From CAYHCE01 sp964355015 (GTDB lineage: Bacteria > Cyanobacteriota > Cyanobacteriia > PCC-6307 > Cyanobiaceae): a DNA stretch of 32,344 bases. This document shows, in pieces, positions 30,525-32,344 of this stretch. The DNA lies in the NCBI GenBank assembly GCA_964355015.1, contig CAYHCE010000036.1:1-32344 (forward strand). Reading direction: 5' to 3'. Every line of letters starts with the position of its first letter. Within the stretch, counting starts at the first letter, position 1. Made by a program: the position numbers and the translations under genes. The notes under the pieces are model-generated. The model ran no database searches. It was not told the origin of the DNA and worked only from the letters and a program-made list of their open reading frames with translations.

Positions 30525-31193
30525 TCAGCACGTCAGACGCTTCCGCAGGAACTGATCGCTCAAGGCCGCGGCCGTGGCCCAATTCTCCGCCTCGTTGAGG
30601 CATGAGCTGCGGGTGGGCTTGAAGCTGTGGTCACCGCTGGGGATCCAGCGCAGCTGCACCTGCGGCGAGAGGCTGTAGGTCTCCACCTCCTCCCGTCGCC
30701 CGAAGCTGTCCCGCTCACCCTGCAGGATCAGGGTGGGAGTGCGCAGGGCGGCCAGGTGCTCGGTGCGCAGCTGCAGCGGCTTACCGGGCGGGTGGAAGGG
30801 GTAGCCCAGGCACAGACAGCCGCGCACCCCATCGCTGGCCGCCAGCTCATCGATCAGCAGGCTGGCCACCCGGCCGCCCATCGACTTGCCGCCGATGAAA
30901 ACCGGTCGGCCCGGCTGCGCTGTCTTCTCCAGACGCACCTGCTGGCGAAACGCCTCCTGCAACACCGGCATCCGGTCAGGCCCCTGGCGGCGTCCCGTTT
31001 CGCGCATCCGGGCCATGTACGGGAACTCGAAGCGCACCACCCGCCAACCCGACTCGGCCAGACCGCTGGCGATGGCCTCCATGAACGGGCTGTCCATCGG
31101 TGCTCCAGCCCCGTGCGCCAGCAGGACGGTCGCCGGCGCCGTCTCAGGACCCTCGATCAACCGCGGCGCGGAGGCGAGGAATTCAGCCGTCAT
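30525..31193 (-). CDS. Alpha/beta hydrolase, dienelactone-hydrolase-like (222 aa)
   Basis: The fold begins with VLLAHGAGAPMDSPFMEAIA, giving the oxyanion-hole HG. The nucleophile elbow GGKSMGG places Ser at about 104. LILQGERDSFGRREEV gives Asp at about 162, and SGDHSFKP gives His at about 189, so a full catalytic triad is present. It is a cytoplasmic serine hydrolase, and the substrate is unknown. ATG 31193 overlaps the end of the HD-domain gene by 11 bases, so the two are probably cotranscribed. The sequence looks like a host gene, outside the mobile block. Confidence 0.85.
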   Translation of the reverse strand: MTAEFLASAPRLIEGPETAPATVLLAHGAGAPMDSPFMEAIASGLAESGWRVVRFEFPYMARMRETGRRQGPDRMPVLQEAFRQQVRLEKTAQPGRPVFIGGKSMGGRVASLLIDELAASDGVRGCLCLGYPFHPPGKPLQLRTEHLAALRTPTLILQGERDSFGRREEVETYSLSPQVQLRWIPSGDHSFKPTRSSCLNEAENWATAAALSDQFLRKRLTC

Positions 31194-31869
31194 GGTCTGA
31201 TCGGCTCCGTTGCGTCTCCGGCCGCTCCAGATACCCCGCCGCCCACACCGCAGGGGCAATTCCGTGGGGCACGATCCGCCGATAGGCCTCACTGGCGAGG
31301 ATCTCCTTCACAGCCTCGCCAAGCAGCTCAGTGGAGCGGCTGGCGGGCAGCCGGTGGCTGAGGGTCTGGTGGATCCGCAGCAAGTACCAGGCTGTGCCAT
31401 CGAGGCCGGCCCGAAAGCGCTCCCAGATGTTGGGGTCGCGGCGGCCATCAAGCACCTGGTCCAGGGCGTTGTGGGCCTTGTCGGCCGCCGTCACCAGCAG
31501 CGAGGCCGCGCTTTTGTGATCCAGCGAGGCCACGTAGCGGGTCTTGCGCACCAGCCAGGGTTCCTTGCCAGCGCCGGTCAGTCCCTGGGCGGTGTCGGTG
31601 CAGTCCACCACGATGGAGCCCACCACCTCCCCAAAGCGCTCAGCAATCGAGGCCTGGCTCTGGCCCGCATCCTCAATGGAGTCGTGCAGCAGGCCGGCGA
31701 TCGCCTGATCTTCCGTGCCCCCGTCTTCCCAGACCAGACCGCTCACGGCGATCAGGTGGGAGATGGTGGGCACCTGCTTGCCCTTGCGGCGCTGGTATCG
31801 GTGCAGCTGGGCGGCCCAGTTCAGGGCATCGATGTAGAGCGGGCTGTGGACATGGGGCTGGGTGGTCAT
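31183..31869 (-). CDS. HD-domain phosphohydrolase-like protein (228 aa)
   Basis: The N-terminal half shows the HD metal site: VPTISHLIAVSGLVWEDGG (His at about 38), AIAGLLHDSIEDAGQS (His-Asp at about 62-63) and VVDCTD (Asp at about 92). This arrangement resembles the HD part of RelA/SpoT-type and related phosphohydrolases. No synthetase or TGS domain follows, so the substrate cannot be named. ATG 31869 overlaps the upstream stop as TGATG, and its end overlaps the hydrolase start, so three host genes form an operon. No signal peptide is seen. Confidence 0.85.
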   Translation of the reverse strand: MTTQPHVHSPLYIDALNWAAQLHRYQRRKGKQVPTISHLIAVSGLVWEDGGTEDQAIAGLLHDSIEDAGQSQASIAERFGEVVGSIVVDCTDTAQGLTGAGKEPWLVRKTRYVASLDHKSAASLLVTAADKAHNALDQVLDGRRDPNIWERFRAGLDGTAWYLLRIHQTLSHRLPASRSTELLGEAVKEILASEAYRRIVPHGIAPAVWAAGYLERPETQRSRSDHDG

Positions 31870-32342
31870 CAGCGATCGGCGGCCGGCGGTGGCAGCCGCT
31901 CCAGCAGCAGTTCCAGCTTGCGGTCCTGCTCGCGCAGCACTCCCAGGAAGCCGGCAGCGGTCAGAGCCAGCACCGCAAGCCAGGCTATAGACGTCCACAG
32001 CACGGCCTTCAGGACCCCGGAACCACCCGCCGCTGCAGGAGGGACATGGCCTTCGAGGACCGTCACGACGGGGGCCGCGTCCTCGACCGCCAGATTGAGG
32101 ACCAGCCGCAGCACTGCTTCCGGCGTCACCGGAACGATGGCGGAGCTCAGTGCTGGCGAGTCCGAGGTGGCCAGCAGTTCCTGCCGGCAGCGATGCAGTC
32201 CACCACCTGCCCAGAACAGCCCCCAGGCCCTGGTGTTCCGCTGCAGCACCACCCACCGCTCGGGTCTGGCGTCAAGCTGCGCCAGCTGAGCGGCCTTGGC
32301 CAGCGACCAGCTGCGGCCAGCCGCAACCGAGGAATGGGCCTC
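31869..32342 (-). CDS. One-pass membrane protein, 5' end outside window
   Basis: The frame is open to the right edge, so the N-terminus is missing. A GTG at 32252 is an internal possibility, but the sequence upstream (QLAQLDARPERWVVLQRNTR) also looks coding. The visible part has a soluble region (LVLNLAVEDAAPVVTVLEGH), one transmembrane helix (AVLWTSIAWLAVLALTAAGF) and a charged coiled tail (REQDRKLELLLERLPPP). No family is recognised. The stop overlaps the HD-domain start as TGATG, so the two are translationally coupled. Confidence 0.65.
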   Translation of the reverse strand, partial: EAHSSVAAGRSWSLAKAAQLAQLDARPERWVVLQRNTRAWGLFWAGGGLHRCRQELLATSDSPALSSAIVPVTPEAVLRLVLNLAVEDAAPVVTVLEGHVPPAAAGGSGVLKAVLWTSIAWLAVLALTAAGFLGVLREQDRKLELLLERLPPPAADR

Positions 32343-32344
32343 CA

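Overview
The window is GC-rich and most likely comes from a picocyanobacterium of the Synechococcus/Cyanobium type. This is an inference. It rests on a codon-dense GC-rich background, the cyanobacterial octamer GCGATCGC at 297-304 and 2009-2016, and host-like genes at both ends. Those host genes are a GH3 beta-glucosidase and a tRNA-Pro(UGG) on the left, and an HD-domain hydrolase, an alpha/beta hydrolase and a one-pass membrane protein on the right. Between tRNA-Pro and about 29.8 kb lies a composite accessory island of three blocks.

Block A (2.8-13.3 kb, all minus) reads like a phage structural operon. It starts with a Gp13-like HK97-fold major capsid protein (12373-13272). Next come a small structural protein, a TIG/IPT-repeat protein with a C-terminal HeH/LEM-like motif, a PKD-like protein, collagen-like fibres, a DUF4082-like protein, a collagen plus DUF1566 fibre, two related fibre-type proteins, and three small genes, one of which is frameshifted. 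No terminase, portal, protease, tail tube, tape measure or integrase gene is visible.

Block B (13.4-19.7 kb, mostly plus) holds small unknown genes, an L,D-transpeptidase-type wall enzyme overlapped by a two-helix holin-like gene, a small sigma-70-family factor, a DUF4326 protein and an ArdC-like antirestriction protein. Its spacers carry a family of four hairpins with a shared core (CAAGGGCTG...CCCTTG) and outer stems that differ but stay paired. A separate motif, TGGCAATRG, lies 26-36 nt before two block A genes and, as a divergent pair, between two block B genes. It always points toward the gene. The sigma factor and this motif together suggest an element-specific promoter circuit.

Block C (19.9-29.7 kb, minus) is a tightly coupled four-gene operon: a type III-like Res with a PD-(D/E)XK nuclease, a large Mod methyltransferase, a RelE-like domain fused to a UvrD-type helicase, and an AT-richer KAP-type P-loop ATPase. 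The central part of mod and the whole KAP gene are clearly AT-richer than their neighbours, which suggests separate acquisition. The gene set and the coupling suggest a composite restriction/defence system. The ArdC gene at the end of block B faces it tail to tail.

The strongest leads are the Res-Mod-RelE/UvrD-KAP operon, the capsid-and-fibre cassette lacking packaging genes, the covarying hairpin family, and the sigma-factor/TGGCAATRG pairing. All functions are read from motifs. No database search was possible.
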